This document shows positions 32,042 to 42,803 of a DNA stretch of 64,000 nt, piece after piece. The DNA is from Saccharomyces paradoxus. Taxonomy: Eukaryota; Ascomycota; Saccharomycetes; Saccharomycetales; Saccharomycetaceae. The stretch's first letter is position 1; every line of letters starts with the position of its first letter. The notes beneath the pieces were generated by a model, which had not been told where the DNA came from, searched no databases, and saw nothing but the letters and a program-made list of their open reading frames with translations. The stretch is from assembly GCF_002079055.1 (NCBI RefSeq), contig NC_047501.1, positions 248,001 to 312,000 of the forward strand. The letters are read 5' to 3'. Made by a program: the position numbers and the translations under genes.

Positions 32042-33703
32042 ATGAAGAAAAATTCTTCAGTAGTTTTCTTCCTTGTGGGTCTGTCACAATTCGTCACGAT
32101 GGCATTTCTCATTATCGGATCCATTACGGCTCCAATTTTCAAACAGATAGGTTATTCTAAATATGATGAGATCACATACGGTACATTCGGCTACTGTAAA
32201 GACGGTTCTTGCTCAAAAGCAAGCTATAACTACAACCCCGATGCACTATCAGACAGTGACAGTAACTGGAAGCTCAATAGCAACGCTAGATCTATATTGG
32301 GCAAAATCATCTTTATCACACCCATCGCTGCTGGTCTTAATTTTCTGGGATTTTTTTCTACTATCATGAGCGTTCTATTAATTAACGTACTGTCCAGTGA
32401 TAGAGTTGGTAGCGCATCTGCCATTATGTTTTTTGTTAACTTGACATTTTCCACTTTAGGCTTTCTTTCTGCTTCTTTAATATGTATCGTGGTGTTTTTA
32501 TTGTTCTACCCTCATGTAACCTGGTGTTCATGGGTTCTGATACCAGGAGCGGCTTTATCTCTACTCGTAATTCCCTTGATATTCTTGGCTTATTCAAGAA
32601 GCTCAGGCTCAAGAGATGATGACGAAATGGAGGAATTGGAAGAAAAGGGTATGCTGCTGAATGATCCGTACCTAAATTCAGAGACCGAGAGATTCGATAT
32701 AGATGCTGATAGTGGGGCCAACCTCCGTGGAGATTCAAGAACGAATTTATTGGGTAACAATTTCAATAGCGGCACTAACACTATGGTTCTCCCAAATATT
32801 ATTTCACATAGCCAAGACCCAAAATTATCAAATATAACCACATCTACTACGTCTGATATCTCTACTTACGATAAAGAAGCCAAGGACATGGAAAATTCCA
32901 ATGCTTCTGGACTTAACGACGAAGAAGATGATGGCATGGCATATGACAAGAGAAGATCAGCTTCTACGTACTCTGTCATTGAAAGTGAAAGTGGCTTGAA
33001 AAATGGCAGTATTTCTAATAATTACATGAAAAATAACAGCAGTAATACCAGCAACAATACGAATTATAAAGTTCCACTAGGAAAAACGGAAATTTCATCC
33101 AGTGCATCGTTAGCGTCCTCAGACTACTCTCAAAGAGAGGTCATACCCCACAGAAATCCTTCGAGGTTATTAAATGATATAATGGAAACCTCCTTCAATG
33201 AGCCAAACGACAACCACATTAATGGCATGTCCTCCTACAACGACAAGGATTCAACTCTAACTTCAATATCGCAGAGAGGTGTCAACCCAGAAGTATACGG
33301 TCAAATGCCTCGAATAGCAGCTGTTGGCCCTCCCAATACAAGGCCGTATGCCGGTCAACCACATCCAGCGCCATTAGTATATCCCCAACAACAACAACTA
33401 CAACCGCAACAACAGTATCAATCACAACAACAATATCATCAGTACAATTTATATCAAAGAACTACCCCTGCTGGTCCAGATCCTTCTAATGTTATTTTAC
33501 AAAGCAATCCTTATTTCAACGTTGGTCCAAACCAAGTGCCACAGCGCAGAAATCCGGTACCAAGCGTTGGTTTTGCTCCAAATCCCTTACCAAACCAAAG
33601 CCCCATAACACAAGGGTATAAGCCTGCTTATAAAAGGAGATTGCAAAACAAAAACTTGCCCCGAGCTACTACTTCACTAAGCAATCCTTACGGGTTTAGG
33701 TGA
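32042..33703 (+). CDS. TOS7: Tos7, Sur7/PalI-type membrane protein
   Basis: 553 residues (551 in S. cerevisiae). The N-terminal ~185 residues hold four transmembrane segments (about 8-30, 95-118, 123-150, 155-185) in the Sur7/PalI arrangement. Between the first two is an extracellular loop with two cysteines (YCKDGSCSKA). A long cytosolic tail follows, first acidic (DDDEMEELEE), then Asn/Ser-rich, then Gln/Pro-rich near residues 440-470. Its role is poorly defined; cell-periphery localisation and a link to secretion are reported in S. cerevisiae (from memory), and its paralogue there is YFR012W (DCV1). A candidate SBF site lies in its promoter. Confidence 0.92.
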   Translation: MKKNSSVVFFLVGLSQFVTMAFLIIGSITAPIFKQIGYSKYDEITYGTFGYCKDGSCSKASYNYNPDALSDSDSNWKLNSNARSILGKIIFITPIAAGLNFLGFFSTIMSVLLINVLSSDRVGSASAIMFFVNLTFSTLGFLSASLICIVVFLLFYPHVTWCSWVLIPGAALSLLVIPLIFLAYSRSSGSRDDDEMEELEEKGMLLNDPYLNSETERFDIDADSGANLRGDSRTNLLGNNFNSGTNTMVLPNIISHSQDPKLSNITTSTTSDISTYDKEAKDMENSNASGLNDEEDDGMAYDKRRSASTYSVIESESGLKNGSISNNYMKNNSSNTSNNTNYKVPLGKTEISSSASLASSDYSQREVIPHRNPSRLLNDIMETSFNEPNDNHINGMSSYNDKDSTLTSISQRGVNPEVYGQMPRIAAVGPPNTRPYAGQPHPAPLVYPQQQQLQPQQQYQSQQQYHQYNLYQRTTPAGPDPSNVILQSNPYFNVGPNQVPQRRNPVPSVGFAPNPLPNQSPITQGYKPAYKRRLQNKNLPRATTSLSNPYGFR

Positions 33704-34020
33704 AAAAAGGGATGTCAGATCCTTTCTTTTATATTCTCTAAGTCACAATGGCCACCAAGTTGTATTAACCACATATTATTATTCTCAAGAACTACTTATG
33801 AACTATATCGTTCGCGCTACTTGCGGTTCTACTTCATCCCATATAAATTTGTATTTTATAATCATACTATATACCTTATTGAAATCATATATTGAACTTT
33901 TCACTTTCTCTAAAATAAAACTACCAACAGGTCATATTGAAGCTGTCCAATTCTCCCGGGATTCCCAGCAAAGCATATTATAGTCCAAAATCGTTATCTG
34001 GTCCGTGAATTTTTCGTCTA
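33704..34020. other. Convergent TOS7/TLG2 3' regions
   Basis: 317 bp between convergent stop codons, AT-rich. A 61-codon frame at 33798-33983 looks spurious. No other structure is seen. Confidence 0.4.
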
Positions 34021-35211
34021 TCAAACTAGGCCGTTTAGAGCTCTATTTTCAAATTCTCTTACTTTGACGGTACTCGGCAAGTTCTTGTCTTCGTCATTAG
34101 TGTGAGTATTGCTGCTATCATCATGACTATTATTACTACTGTTGTTATCATTATTATGCTTGCTACCACCATGGTTGCCACCGCCACTGCCACCACCATG
34201 TGGTTTTAACATAACAAAGAAAAAGAGCGCAATTACACACAATGTTAGTAGTAGAATAACCTTACATTTTTGAGTCCTCTTCTGGTAGTGTGTTGCTTTA
34301 TTCAACTCCTTATCCGCACTTTTTAATTCCACCACTGTATTTTCCAGATTATAATCAATTCTGTCCACAATAGTTCCCTGATCAATAACTAAATCTTGCA
34401 TTTCCCTGAAAATAGTGCTCACTTCTAGTACACCCCTTGCCAACTGCGTAATTTCTTCGTCACGTTCTCTCAAATATGCTTCTGCAGAAGTGTCATGAAG
34501 CTGTTGCTGCCTCTGCAACGTCCTTTTTGAGTAATCTTCAATATCAAGGCCTTCCCTCTTCTCTCTTGCTGCCTCCTCTTCCTCATCATCCAGTAATAGC
34601 GTACTCTCTGCATTAGCCTTATTGCGAATGGGTTTCAAGTCATCCTTGTTCAAAAATTTCAAATAATTATTTTGTAATACTCTGAACTTGTTACTTTCGG
34701 TCTGTATCTTTTCTGCGTAGGTCTTCTGTAGATTATCCAGTATGATCAACTCTTCTCGACTTAATTGCTTCCCATCCACAAACTGAGAGTTGTATATTGT
34801 CTTTAACCGTTTCATAACAGCGTAACATTTCTGTAGCATCTGAATTACTTTGAAACTTAGGTCTTCAATTAGCGCCTCATCATGGCTCTTGTCTTCAAAA
34901 CCAGGTAACGAATTCTTCCTGTAAACTTTCGCCAATTGTTCACTTAACCGTCTCACCTCCAAAAGATAATCATCAACATCCTGCGCTATATCAATAAATA
35001 TGGGTGGCAACGAATCACTACGACTTTCATACTCTTTTTTTCGTTCGTCTTCCAACCTGGCCGATATGTCATGGGACATATTCACCATTGGATACGAACC
35101 CATTTCAATATCTCGATCATTGCCCAAAGGTGCTTTCCCAGATGAGAAAGTTATGTTATGAGGGAAAGTCCTACGGTATGATAAAAACAAATTAGTTCTA
35201 TCTCTAAACAT
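34021..35211 (-). CDS. TLG2: Tlg2, endosomal/TGN syntaxin (Qa-SNARE)
   Basis: Syntaxin-16-type t-SNARE for fusion of endosome-derived vesicles with the trans-Golgi and for the Cvt pathway; partner of Vps45, Tlg1 and Vti1. 396 residues (397 in S. cerevisiae). The N-terminal peptide MFRDRTNLFLSYR is the Vps45-binding segment. A three-helix Habc region lies at about 75-195 and the SNARE motif at about 245-305. One transmembrane helix is at about 312-332. The C-terminal tail is lumenal and unusually rich in Gly, Asn, Asp, His and Ser. Confidence 0.96.
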   Translation of the reverse strand: MFRDRTNLFLSYRRTFPHNITFSSGKAPLGNDRDIEMGSYPMVNMSHDISARLEDERKKEYESRSDSLPPIFIDIAQDVDDYLLEVRRLSEQLAKVYRKNSLPGFEDKSHDEALIEDLSFKVIQMLQKCYAVMKRLKTIYNSQFVDGKQLSREELIILDNLQKTYAEKIQTESNKFRVLQNNYLKFLNKDDLKPIRNKANAESTLLLDDEEEEAAREKREGLDIEDYSKRTLQRQQQLHDTSAEAYLRERDEEITQLARGVLEVSTIFREMQDLVIDQGTIVDRIDYNLENTVVELKSADKELNKATHYQKRTQKCKVILLLTLCVIALFFFVMLKPHGGGSGGGNHGGSKHNNDNNSSNNSHDDSSNTHTNDEDKNLPSTVKVREFENRALNGLV

Positions 35212-35660
35212 GTTTATAACGACTGCTTAGATCACCAAACCATAAGATGTACACCAATTGAAGGTTTCCGTTTCTTGCGGTACTCATAATTTATTCTATC
35301 ATAATCTATATGCACTTACTTACACCTTAAAGCCCAATGCAAACCGACCTAGCGATTAAAAAACACGTGCAGGGTTTACATAAAAATAAGATAGGATGTT
35401 TTTAAATAAAGGGACACAACCCTATCAATTCTGATGAAATAGAGTAGGGCTAAAATCATATGATAGGGTGATATAAACACGTAAACTTTACGCGATCTTC
35501 TGAATTAAGCTATTCTCTCTATGAGGAAATATCATATCAATAGCAAATCTAATGGCTTTCGACTATATGCGTTAAAGAAAACAGGCTAGTTTGTTTCCAA
35601 GATATCTCTTTTGTGGACATCAGAAAAGGAAATAAGTAACAAGAAGTTCGAGGTACGAAT
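35212..35660. promoter_or_regulatory. Divergent TLG2/ESC8 promoter
   Basis: 449 bp. CACGTG (Cbf1-type) lies at 35364-35369. The sequence is otherwise AT-rich with no clear TATA box close to either ATG. Confidence 0.4.
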
Positions 35661-37832
35661 ATGACAGAAATTATTGATTTGGAATTAGTCGATGACTTCG
35701 TGAAGAAGCCTATTGTCAAGCAACACAAGAACCAGACTTCAAAACCCAGGGTAAAGAGGAAGGGTCAGTTGACGTTTGATGATTTCCGAAACATCAAAAT
35801 TGTCGAAGAACCTGTTGTGCTTTCTCACAATAGTTCCATTGACGAATCGCTGGATGCTGTGACCCATAATACTAATAAGCACGAGAAAGGTGAGGGTGTC
35901 GATGATGAAGATATGCAAACCAAGAAACTGAAGGCAAACATTGTGAGTAAACATTCTAATATCAAAATATATCCGAACGACACTAACAGGGTAGAGCTGG
36001 TCAATGAAAATACTGCAATTAATAATAGACCATTGAATACATTAAACTGGTCACCCAATATCCCTTTACGATATTCTGACTTTGCAAGCTTTGTGAGTGA
36101 TGAGAAGGTAACAGAAAACAAGTGGGAACCTCCCCTTTGCGTTCCACTTCCATATGCAGGCGATGTTATAAAGGTCCTTTCTTTTATCATCAAATTTAAG
36201 TGGGTGTTCAGTAACGATCTACTGAATCTATCATTTCAAGATGTGGAGATAGGACTAGAACTAGCTATGGCTGGTCAATCTGTGAAGACCATTAGACTTT
36301 GTCAGGATAAAATGAATTTTCTATTTTGCAGCCTGTTGAGGTCATTATTCTACTCCGAGAAAGGAACAGAGAGCCAGACAAATAAAAATTTCACACTAGA
36401 GAGATTCCTTAGTTTAAAGAATCCATATGGAAAATTGATTGGCAAACTCAGAAACTCAATCCAGGAATGGGGCTTACCTCACGAATGGCGTAGTGGTAGT
36501 GATATATTATCTACCCTAAACGCTAATGGAGGTGGTTTATTGACGATAGAACCATTAGATAGAATAATATTATTGAGATGTATGATCGATTGGAACTGTG
36601 GCTACTCTGTGCTTTTCCATAACGAAATTCAAAGGCTTACTCATTTGAAAGGCGATACTGGGTTCAGCCACCAAACTTTCCATGCTAACAGGTTTGCCAT
36701 GTGCGGGGCCGATAACATATCAGATAGTTGTGAAGTTTTATACTCTTTGATGAGCCAGAAGTTGGAGAACCGAAAGAAAAGGAAACCCCACGACAAAAAC
36801 AAATTGAATAAGATCAATGGTCAGATGAAATTTTTAAAAGGGGTTCAAAAGTCATTGAGCGAAAAAGTAACTGCAGACAGATTACGAGCAGCAGTCAAAA
36901 TAAATGAAGAATGGGGTAAGCATTTTGCGAACGAATTATCACACACACCAATCGATGACCCTAGGGCAGATGAAATTTATAGGTTAAGGTCATCAGAGTT
37001 TATGATCGCCAGAATTCCGAAGTTTGGAGATTTCTACTTGCCACCATTCCGCATTGGCAGCGAGGACAGTTCAGTCAACACTAGTTACAGTTTCAATGAC
37101 ATGGCAACCTATCTTGATTACTTTATAAAATTCAAAAAAGAGAGTACAACAGCGCCAAAAATACTGCCTGCAAAAACCGTGCAAAAAGAAAACAATTGTC
37201 AACTTAAACTTATATATAACAACACTCCGGCTTGCGTCCGTAATTTACAGTCTAGTGATGTTCCCTTAGCCAAGACGCCACATTGGTTTGAAGTTGCAGG
37301 AGACTCAAATTCTTTGATTGACTTTATCGAGTATTTGGAAAGTTTATCGTCACTTGATGAAAATGCTGCTGACGATACAAAAAAGGGCATAGACAATCTA
37401 ATTGAGTTTTTGAAAATCTTCAATATATTCACAAATGAAACTATTCGGGATATTACTGATACGGCTACAGAAAGTGCTGAAGGAAGTCATCTACGAACAA
37501 GCTCACGGAAAATAACCAGGGTGCATTACTCAACTGATGTGAACAGTGACGATTCCGAGGAAATTGAGAGTGAAATTGAGAGTGAAATTGAGATTGACGT
37601 TGACGATAACTATGATTCAGAATATCTGAGTGATGAGAATGCATCTAAAGGAAACGGTGGAAATAGGACAAGTAAATCTTTGAGGGAAAATGAAGCGTAT
37701 AACGGTTCTAAGGATCGAGATGAAGATTATGACGATATAGAGATATTCTCGGAGCCCGTAAGGCAACTGCAGGATAATTCTCGGGAGAGGAGAAGCTTGA
37801 GGCGCAATGCCAGAAAAGGTCTATCGCTTTGA
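35661..37832 (+). CDS. ESC8: Esc8, silencing-related nuclear protein (Ioc3 paralogue)
   Basis: 723 residues (714 in S. cerevisiae). Known to take part in telomeric and mating-locus silencing, to interact with Sir2, and to be a paralogue of the Isw1a subunit Ioc3. A basic N-terminus leads to a DDT-like helical region at about residues 150-215 (PYAGDVIKVLSFIIKFKWVF). A helical/aromatic core follows to about 430. The C-terminal ~120 residues are acidic, with SEIE repeated three times around residues 634-648, and end in basic RRSLRRNARK. The extra length relative to S. cerevisiae probably lies in this low-complexity tail. It converges with CMK2. Confidence 0.93.
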   Translation: MTEIIDLELVDDFVKKPIVKQHKNQTSKPRVKRKGQLTFDDFRNIKIVEEPVVLSHNSSIDESLDAVTHNTNKHEKGEGVDDEDMQTKKLKANIVSKHSNIKIYPNDTNRVELVNENTAINNRPLNTLNWSPNIPLRYSDFASFVSDEKVTENKWEPPLCVPLPYAGDVIKVLSFIIKFKWVFSNDLLNLSFQDVEIGLELAMAGQSVKTIRLCQDKMNFLFCSLLRSLFYSEKGTESQTNKNFTLERFLSLKNPYGKLIGKLRNSIQEWGLPHEWRSGSDILSTLNANGGGLLTIEPLDRIILLRCMIDWNCGYSVLFHNEIQRLTHLKGDTGFSHQTFHANRFAMCGADNISDSCEVLYSLMSQKLENRKKRKPHDKNKLNKINGQMKFLKGVQKSLSEKVTADRLRAAVKINEEWGKHFANELSHTPIDDPRADEIYRLRSSEFMIARIPKFGDFYLPPFRIGSEDSSVNTSYSFNDMATYLDYFIKFKKESTTAPKILPAKTVQKENNCQLKLIYNNTPACVRNLQSSDVPLAKTPHWFEVAGDSNSLIDFIEYLESLSSLDENAADDTKKGIDNLIEFLKIFNIFTNETIRDITDTATESAEGSHLRTSSRKITRVHYSTDVNSDDSEEIESEIESEIEIDVDDNYDSEYLSDENASKGNGGNRTSKSLRENEAYNGSKDRDEDYDDIEIFSEPVRQLQDNSRERRSLRRNARKGLSL

Positions 37833-37947
37833 ATGCTATGAAGTGTACCTGCTCGTTTACATAAAGAAGTCACTACCTTTACCCATTAAATATTATATAT
37901 GGATCTATGTACACGAACTCAAGTCCCTGATTTCAGTCTTTTGGCTT

Positions 37948-39276
37948 CTACTCCCGATCATCATGCTGTGCTTTGTTGTTATCATCTTCCTCTTCACCAG
38001 CCAAAACCTTATGTTTGTTCTTTGTTGCAGCTTTCACAATTTGAACAAATGCATCCTTTGTTAATGCGGATTTTAATTTCATTTGTTCCTCCGTTAGTTC
38101 TCCCACTTTCTTCTGAGATTGAAGACGTAAATCATCCAACGAATGTGTGACGCCGTCCAGAAGGCTTTCATTTAGAGAGTTCTCTTCTATATCATTATCA
38201 CCATCATCCCCTAACGAATACATGTTTCTTAGTCTTTTAATTCTATTATTAAGCTTCACAATTTCAATAGCGTCACGTAATTTCTTACGCAAAGAAAACC
38301 CTTTCTTAACGTCAGGTAAAATATTACTGGTTTCAACTCTCTTTGAAGTAATCCATGGATCGTCCAGCAATTCTGTAGCAGTTGGTCTGTCAGTTGGATT
38401 CAATCTCAACGCCTTTAAGATGAAACGCTTGGCATCAATAGATATGCTATCCCAATATGGCATGTGGAAAGTTACCGGATATCTAGAAGCCGTACATTCT
38501 TCCATGAATCCTTCAACACTTTCGGCGATAAAGGGGGAGTAACCACACAGTAAGGTGTACGTGATCACACCAATGGACCATATATCGCAAGGCTTACCAT
38601 GCCCGTCTTGTGTGAGAACTTCTGGTGCCACATAACCCAACGATCCGGCTGCTTTGTATATCAAGTCCTCTTTCCCCTTCAATTGTTTAGCTATACCAAA
38701 GTCCGCAATTACCAGAGGTGAATTTTCTGACTTATCAACATACAAAACATTCTCTGGTTTCAAATCCCTATGAACCACATTCTTGGAATGCATATACTCC
38801 ACGGCACCAAGAATCTGAACTATAATTTCAACAGCATCTACTTCTGTGAACTTCCCTCTGGAAAGAATTCTATCAAATAACTCACCCCCTGTTGCCAGCT
38901 GAGTGACTATATAGAACTTATCCTTCGACTCAAACCAATCTTTGAAGGAGACAATGTTGGGATGACTCAATTTTTGAAGAATAGATAGCTCTTCGTACAG
39001 CATCTGCAATTGGACATTGTTTCCCTGCAATGCTTTTTTCAATAGAATCTTTATAGCAACGTCTTCATTTGTGGACAACTTCCTGGCTTGTCTTACAACA
39101 CCGAAGGAACCGGCACCTAGTGTTCGACCAAAGATATAATTAGTCCTGTTGACGTAAGATTCAGGTTGCCCGCTTAATTTATTGATAAATTTTGCCACAG
39201 GGTGGCCGTTTAGACGCTCTGGATCTTGGACATCTACATGAAATTCAGAATTTATAACCTCTGACTCCTTAGGCAT
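37948..39276 (-). CDS. CMK2: Cmk2, calmodulin-dependent protein kinase
   Basis: Cytosolic Ser/Thr kinase activated by Ca2+/calmodulin. The glycine-rich loop is at residues 53-60 (LGAGSFGV), with ATP-binding lysine K76 (VAIK), catalytic HRDLKPEN with D171, and DFG with D192. The kinase domain ends near residue 310. A basic helix at about 320-345 ([18 protein letters not shown]) is the likely autoinhibitory and calmodulin-binding segment. At 442 residues it is five shorter than S. cerevisiae. GAGGCT motifs on the coding strand upstream (39455-39462, 39524-39530) resemble Crz1 sites, consistent with known calcineurin control of CMK2. Confidence 0.96.
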   Translation of the reverse strand: MPKESEVINSEFHVDVQDPERLNGHPVAKFINKLSGQPESYVNRTNYIFGRTLGAGSFGVVRQARKLSTNEDVAIKILLKKALQGNNVQLQMLYEELSILQKLSHPNIVSFKDWFESKDKFYIVTQLATGGELFDRILSRGKFTEVDAVEIIVQILGAVEYMHSKNVVHRDLKPENVLYVDKSENSPLVIADFGIAKQLKGKEDLIYKAAGSLGYVAPEVLTQDGHGKPCDIWSIGVITYTLLCGYSPFIAESVEGFMEECTASRYPVTFHMPYWDSISIDAKRFILKALRLNPTDRPTATELLDDPWITSKRVETSNILPDVKKGFSLRKKLRDAIEIVKLNNRIKRLRNMYSLGDDGDNDIEENSLNESLLDGVTHSLDDLRLQSQKKVGELTEEQMKLKSALTKDAFVQIVKAATKNKHKVLAGEEEDDNNKAQHDDRE

Positions 39277-40201
39277 TTTTGGTGTTTATATTTATAGGGG
39301 TGCCGCTAGAAGAAAAAGTGAAAAAAGATTGATCAATTAATTGAAGTTACGATGATCTTAAACAAATACCAGAGTTGTTTTATATTAGTAAGATTACCAA
39401 AGATTACCAAGGAAAACAATAATGCGTGGCTTCAAAGGGGGCAGGGTTCTAGGATAAGCCTCAATTGTTCTCTTCGCGCTGCGTTAAAACGGGCGCTTCT
39501 CCGAAAGTGCAGCACATTTTGAAAAGCCTCTTCAGTATAGTATCTGTATGATGCTCAACGACTGGAAATAGAAAAAATATGAAAGTTGAAAGAAAAAATG
39601 TCTGCAAAAGTACTGGGAAGTACTTGGTGGCTTATAGATCACAAAAAGAAAGCTATACGAAAACAAAAGAGAGTTTTTATCCAGGGAACGGTGACCAATT
39701 GGTAAAAAATTGGACAAAGTTCTATGAAAAATTACTGTCATGTCTATCGCTCCAACTTAACTCTTCTGCAATAATGCAATGAGTATTATGTCAATGACTC
39801 TTAGTAAGTATTGTAGAATGCCTTATATTTTGGGGCAAACTAGGCTGCTTTGCTCAAATTGTAAATTTAGACGCTATTGTGGTATGCTCTATTCCTTAAA
39901 GTTCCTGAGAGAGACTGGATTTTCTATAGCCTAACCATACTTGTGATTCGAATGGTTTTTCTATATAAGGGTCCTCATTGTTAAAAGCCCCCACCGCTCC
40001 GCGCGTTGTGCCTATCATTGTGTCAGTAAATGTTAAGATATGGAAAGAACATATATTATTAAGTGATCACAGAAAGCTCTTAGAGAAGACAATGTGTTTG
40101 AAGAACTGTGGTATAGGCCTACCACATATTTTAATTACTTTCTTTGCCCTTATATTACCGGGGTTTACGATATAACTATCTATTCTAGTTTTCATTCAAT
40201 C
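39277..40201. promoter_or_regulatory. Divergent CMK2/IRC10 intergenic region
   Basis: 925 bp. The CMK2 side holds two GAGGCT (Crz1-like) motifs. A 67-codon frame at 39579-39782 and a 65-codon frame at 39978-40175 show no recognisable features. The IRC10 frame is open back to 40067 without an ATG (see findings). A CACAAAA element at 39640-39646 resembles the Ndt80 core but is far from the gene. Confidence 0.45.
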
Positions 40202-41956
40202 ATGTTCATTGAATACTCTAGATTACCAGGTTTCGAAAGTATCAATGTATCATTTTCTAAAGGCATGCTGAGATTGGCCAGATTTACCAATTTTGCTACT
40301 TATGAACAAAAACTAGAATACTTCAAACTTTTGGCGGGTCCGAACAAATACATCGAACGAATTAGCGCTGGTGACTTTAAAGGACATCCAGATGAGATAA
40401 GTTACATTTACATTATACTAATATCTGTTCTCCAAATAGAAGAGTGTATGCCAGTACTTGTTCAGTGTCCAACTGTTTATTGGATACGATTCGACTGGCC
40501 TGGAAAATGTTCCGTAAACAATTTGAATTTTACGAATGAAACGTTAAGAAGTGCTTTCGATGCGGTTTTCACTCCGTATTCTGCAATAATGAAAAAGGTT
40601 CTTGGAAGAATTAAAAACAACATGTTACTATTTGCTGAGCCTCAGGCAAATTTGAATAATTTATTTGTCAAGCATTTCCACGATCTCATATATAACAATG
40701 TAAAGGATGAAAAAATTGGTGAGGCAATTTTATATTTGAGAACTAATGTTAATATTCCAAATGTTTTTGTTAACAATAGTAAGGCAGTTTTTCACGGTGA
40801 CGGTATGAAGATTGGAAAATTTACTGGCAAATTTTTAAGTTTTACCTTCAAACGAACAATAAGATGGTCAAAATTAAATTCGGTGGATTCATTTACAGTC
40901 ACAAGAGTAAATTACAGAGTATCTGTCAATTGGGAAAAGACACCAAGAAAGGTCTTCCTTTCTCTTGACAGTGACACCAAGAACCTACGCTATATATCGA
41001 AAACGAAACTGAACAAAAAAGGAAACAGTGCTATCATCCCAAAAACCACGAAAAGTTCATGCACAAATGAAAACCTTTGCGACAATGAAGCATATTCCGT
41101 CGAATTTCCATTAACGACGTCAGCAAAGACAGAATATCTGCTTAAAAGTGATTTTTTTCTACAGAAAATTGATAAAAAAAACAGCCCTACCCTTCAAGAA
41201 CTTACGTTGAACGGCACATACCGATTACACCAATCGGATTTCTCCAATGAACAAAACGTCACTCAGAGAAAATATGAAATTTTCGGTGGAATTGTTCCTA
41301 CTAATGCAGGCGACAAATTGCTTACGTTTCCCAGACAAAAGGCAACTAGAGATACCAGTCCCTCCTCAACCGAATTGGCACATACAGCAGTAGCTGCCAG
41401 CGATGGAAGTGCCTTAAAAGGCGCTAATAACCAATCGATAGCTAAAACGCAATGCGTAAACCCTGGAATTGGAAAGATAATCTCAAGAAAAACAGCAAAT
41501 TGGATCTGCTCAAATCCAGCCCCTGACCCGTATGCGGAAACTTCAACGTGGTCCAGAGTTTTGGCCCCTAATTTAAAAACCATATCGGAATCAACACCTT
41601 ATTATCCTATCCATATAGCTTCACCCAATTCTACCTTTAACCCAGAGCAAAGTACAAGAAGTATTTTCATAAGAAGCAGTTCCGAATGTGTTCAAAAGCA
41701 AAGTAGCTTTTTCAGGAACTACGAACATCTCAGGAATATATTGTCGAGAAGAACTAGTAGGGTCAGAGCATGTTGTTCTAGCCTGAATGTTGGTATGTGC
41801 AGGAACAAAGGAGAAATTTTATTGCAAAAACAGCTGACTTTACCGAACAAGACTAGAGAAAAAGTCAAACGATTTAGGCATTGTTTCCACAGAGCCGCAG
41901 AAGCGCTCAGAGCCGCCAAAAAAAACTGGGATCAACACAACTCCAGTATTTATTAA
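40202..41956 (+). CDS. IRC10: Irc10 homologue, prospore-membrane leading-edge protein
   Basis: 584 residues from the ATG at 40202, close to the 587 of S. cerevisiae. The S. cerevisiae protein is reported as part of the leading-edge complex (Ssp1, Ady3, Don1, Irc10) at the mouth of the growing prospore membrane. No known domain is recognised. The N-terminal ~270 residues look globular and aromatic-rich; the rest is Ser/Thr/Lys-rich with a basic, Cys-containing C-terminus (RRTSRVRACCSS). The frame stays open 45 codons upstream of this ATG with protein-like sequence but no in-frame ATG, so the start is the least certain in the window. Confidence 0.85.
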   Translation: MFIEYSRLPGFESINVSFSKGMLRLARFTNFATYEQKLEYFKLLAGPNKYIERISAGDFKGHPDEISYIYIILISVLQIEECMPVLVQCPTVYWIRFDWPGKCSVNNLNFTNETLRSAFDAVFTPYSAIMKKVLGRIKNNMLLFAEPQANLNNLFVKHFHDLIYNNVKDEKIGEAILYLRTNVNIPNVFVNNSKAVFHGDGMKIGKFTGKFLSFTFKRTIRWSKLNSVDSFTVTRVNYRVSVNWEKTPRKVFLSLDSDTKNLRYISKTKLNKKGNSAIIPKTTKSSCTNENLCDNEAYSVEFPLTTSAKTEYLLKSDFFLQKIDKKNSPTLQELTLNGTYRLHQSDFSNEQNVTQRKYEIFGGIVPTNAGDKLLTFPRQKATRDTSPSSTELAHTAVAASDGSALKGANNQSIAKTQCVNPGIGKIISRKTANWICSNPAPDPYAETSTWSRVLAPNLKTISESTPYYPIHIASPNSTFNPEQSTRSIFIRSSSECVQKQSSFFRNYEHLRNILSRRTSRVRACCSSLNVGMCRNKGEILLQKQLTLPNKTREKVKRFRHCFHRAAEALRAAKKNWDQHNSSIY

Positions 41957-42803
41957 TTGTTTCAGTATTTTACTTAGGAATCCCCCTTGACATATAGTTC
42001 GAAATTTAGCCTATTTTACCCCTGTGAATTGCCCCGTCCCAACTTAACGAAACTACATTAAATACGTCGTGTAAGGCAGGCTCTTTGCCCTATTTTCAGG
42101 AATAATCATCAATGCGACCTCCGCGATACAATATACTGGTTTGCTCTCTCTTTTTCCTAGTCCTTATTCCGACCAGAGGCACGGATAGGCAATATCAAAT
42201 TCTTTTGTCCTTTTTTTGAGACCTTTTCCGGTAAGTAACCTAAAGACGCATCATTATGTGGCACTGCTTTAAGCCTCGAATGTTATTTTGTACTCTATTT
42301 TTTCTACGTAAAATATTAAACAACCTAGCTCATAATGAGATGATCTTGCTTGGTAAATAACTTTCAGCCACCTATGCAATTTACGTTAAAGTTAAGATCA
42401 TAATAAAGTTTTGAGAACTTCCCCTTACTAAGGGTCCTGACGTAGGCAACTGAGCCCACCTGTTTCCAAGAGAGGCGCGTGGGATAGTCAGTCTTCTCAA
42501 AAATTAATGCCGATGACCGTTTTTGGTAAAAGGGTTTGTTGCGGCATATAATAGATGCCGATTTAATCACCTGAAAACATAAAATTTTTTAGCCAACATA
42601 AGTTGCAACTTATTATTTATGATAATCATCATCTATAATAATCTAGGATTCGACGTTGTATCTTCTTAAGTTCGTATACCTGTTTCAATTGTTAAGAAAA
42701 CTGAAGATATTTGCAACAAGAATATACAAGAGCTACTCGACCGTTAGGCTCCTTTAAATATTGTAAAATTTCGGCTTAATAAATTAAGTAAAGTGAAAAC
42801 AGA
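41957..42803. other. IRC10 3' region and YOL014W promoter
   Basis: 847 bp without a supported gene. It includes a GC-richer patch near 42430-42490 and AT-rich DNA next to YOL014W. No tRNA, LTR or snoRNA boxes recognised. Confidence 0.4.

Noticed and set aside
39818-40100. Possible 5' exon and intron for IRC10 (GTATGC donor near 39881)
   Set aside because: No TACTAAC branch site and no convincing acceptor; only a degenerate CTAAC near 39931.
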